Origin: Hippea sp964442345
GTDB lineage: Bacteria > Campylobacterota_A > Desulfurellia > Desulfurellales > Hippeaceae
Direction: 5' to 3'
Assembly (NCBI GenBank): GCA_964442345.1
Contig: CAYTZD010000003.1
Location: 1 to 44,223, forward strand
DNA: 44,223 nucleotides
Part shown: positions 43,477-44,223 of the stretch, one piece after another
Position numbering within the stretch: position 1 is the stretch's first letter
How the letters are laid out: the number at the start of each line of letters is the position of its first letter
Position numbers and translations under genes: made by a program
Notes under the pieces: generated by a model
What the model saw: the letters and a program-made list of their open reading frames with translations, nothing else
Database searches by the model: none
What the model was told of the DNA's origin: nothing

Positions 43477-43764
43477 ATGCCAAGAAGAAGAAAAAGAGCA
43501 AGAATAGGATACAGATTTGGTAAAATCTGTTTTAAACCGTGCGGAATGCCAAGATACAACATAGATAAGGTTACATTAAGTTATGATGAACTTGAAGCGA
43601 TTAGACTTGCAGATTTGGAAGGTATGTATCAGCAGGATGCAAGCCAATTAATGAATGTTTCAAGGCCAACATTTTCGCGTATCATAGAAAGGGCTCATCA
43701 AAAGATTGCAGAAGCGTTAATTCACTCCAAAGCTATAGAGATAGAAGATCACAAGGATGAATAG
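43477..43764 (+). CDS. DUF134/UPF0251 family helix-turn-helix protein
   Basis: Small DNA-binding-type protein. Starts MPRRRKRARIGY, followed by a Cys-containing FKPCGMP segment and a sigma-70 region-4-like helix-turn-helix (LSYDELEAIRLADLEGMYQQ then ASQLMNVSRPTFSRIIERAH). 95 aa, normal. No Shine-Dalgarno is visible: the gene begins directly downstream of the terminator of the reductase gene, so its expression may depend on read-through or a promoter I cannot see. Overlaps the HIT gene by 8 bases. Confidence 0.88.
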   Translation: MPRRRKRARIGYRFGKICFKPCGMPRYNIDKVTLSYDELEAIRLADLEGMYQQDASQLMNVSRPTFSRIIERAHQKIAEALIHSKAIEIEDHKDE

Positions 43765-44137
43765 TTGTATATTCTGCGAATACGAAAAACTTAACATTAT
43801 CCTAAAAAACAATCTATGCTATGCAATTTTTGATAAATATCCCGTCAACAAAGGACACATGCTTATTATCCCATACAGACACATAGACAGCCTGTTTGAT
43901 GCAACAGAAGAAGAAACAGAAGCAATCTTTTCACTACTAAAAGAAGCAAAAGCATATTTAGATAGAAAATTTAAGCCTGATGGTTATAATGTTGGCGTCA
44001 ATATAGGAAAATATGCAGGCCAGACCGTAATGCATCTACATATCCATCTTATACCGCGATACAAGGGTGATATTGACAACCCAACAGGTGGTATAAGGGG
44101 GGTTATACCATCAAAAATGCGATATCCATTCTCTTAA
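43757..44137 (+). CDS. HIT family nucleotide hydrolase/transferase
   Basis: Histidine-triad protein acting on nucleoside phosphates (AP4A hydrolase or adenylylsulfate phosphorylase-like). CIFC at the N-terminus, NKGHMLIIPYRHIDSLFD, the triad HLHIHLIPRY and the closing NPTGGIRGVIP are typical. 126 aa, short but complete. Starts within the DUF134 end. Its TAA is immediately followed by the 3' CCA of the convergent tRNA-Leu gene. Confidence 0.94.
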   Translation: MNSCIFCEYEKLNIILKNNLCYAIFDKYPVNKGHMLIIPYRHIDSLFDATEEETEAIFSLLKEAKAYLDRKFKPDGYNVGVNIGKYAGQTVMHLHIHLIPRYKGDIDNPTGGIRGVIPSKMRYPFS

Positions 44138-44222
44138 TGGTGCGAGCGGGGAGACTCGAACTCCCACGCCTTGCGGCACCAGATCCTAAGTCTGGCGCGT
44201 CTACCAGTTCCGCCACGCTCGC
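44138..44222 (-). tRNA. tRNA-Leu(UAG)
   Basis: Minus strand. Acceptor GCGAGCG pairs with CGCTCGC; anticodon stem CCAGA/TCTGG encloses CTTAGGA with anticodon TAG; a long variable arm (TGCCGCAAGGCG) and T arm GGGAG-TTCGAGT-CTCCC follow; CCA is encoded (44138-44140). Class II leucine tRNA reading CUA/CUG and other CUN codons. Its promoter lies outside the window. Confidence 0.97.
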
Positions 44223-44223
44223 A

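Noticed and set aside
1..44223. CRISPR arrays, insertion sequences, prophage or defence genes
   Set aside because: No spaced repeats, transposase, integrase, terminal inverted repeats or defence motifs were found; composition is even throughout.

Overview
The window reads as one continuous stretch of chromosome from a low-GC (roughly 35-40 % by eye), anaerobic, Gram-negative bacterium. A ferredoxin-dependent 2-oxoacid oxidoreductase, ThyX and TrmFO in place of ThyA-type methylation, an old-yellow-enzyme reductase with a [4Fe-4S] cluster, LonC-like protease, outer-membrane PagL-like barrel, MurJ and many overlapping genes fit a thermophilic sulfur-reducer of the Hippea/Desulfurella type (Campylobacterota/Desulfurellota). 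That placement is inference from gene content and style; no marker gene was compared. Two runs of exactly 100 N (23070-23169, 28391-28490) are assembly gaps of unknown true size and interrupt moeA and a diguanylate cyclase gene.

Layout. (1) 1-20597, minus strand: one directon of 23 genes with almost no intergenic space. In transcription order: Fe-alcohol dehydrogenase, small lipoprotein, unknown 170-aa protein, phosphofructokinase; then a strong internal promoter and porGAB (2-oxoacid:ferredoxin oxidoreductase, no delta subunit here), unknown 99-aa protein, LonC-like protease, aroC, aroK, HDOD protein, SDR epimerase, mtnA, crotonase, ftsY, eno, ftsB-like, trmFO, thyX, rsmI, murJ and nfo (cut by the window edge). 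(2) 20784-23069, plus: pagL-like, yqhA-like, moeA. (3) 23171-24252: a CaCA-type Na+/Ca2+ antiporter (minus) and tRNA-Leu(GAG) (plus), apparently fired from one bidirectional promoter with a shared -35 box. (4) 24429-29222, plus: 2-Cys peroxiredoxin, LemA, DUF2207 protein, Cache/PAS/GGDEF diguanylate cyclase. (5) 29211-34376, minus: cobalamin nucleotide-loop operon cobT-cobS-cobD/cobC-cbiP-cbiB. (6) 34454-39444, minus: a YbhGFSR-like ABC export system (membrane fusion protein, double ATPase, two permeases). (7) 39576-44222: GGDEF-EAL protein, FadH-like reductase, DUF134 regulator and HIT protein (plus), then tRNA-Leu(UAG) (minus) starting its 3' end directly after the HIT stop codon.

Most of this is housekeeping. 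The parts that look least explained are regulatory: palindromes with GTGTA/TACAC half-sites sitting inside the -10 boxes of both the peroxiredoxin and the ABC exporter promoters, the palindromic shared -35 box, and two genes whose predicted transcription starts fall at or just before the start codon (leaderless candidates). Two short unknown proteins, a degenerate GGDEF-EAL protein with an unrecognised helical sensor region, and a cobalamin operon without its kinase/guanylyltransferase are the other points worth following. I saw no mobile element, prophage, CRISPR array or defence cluster.
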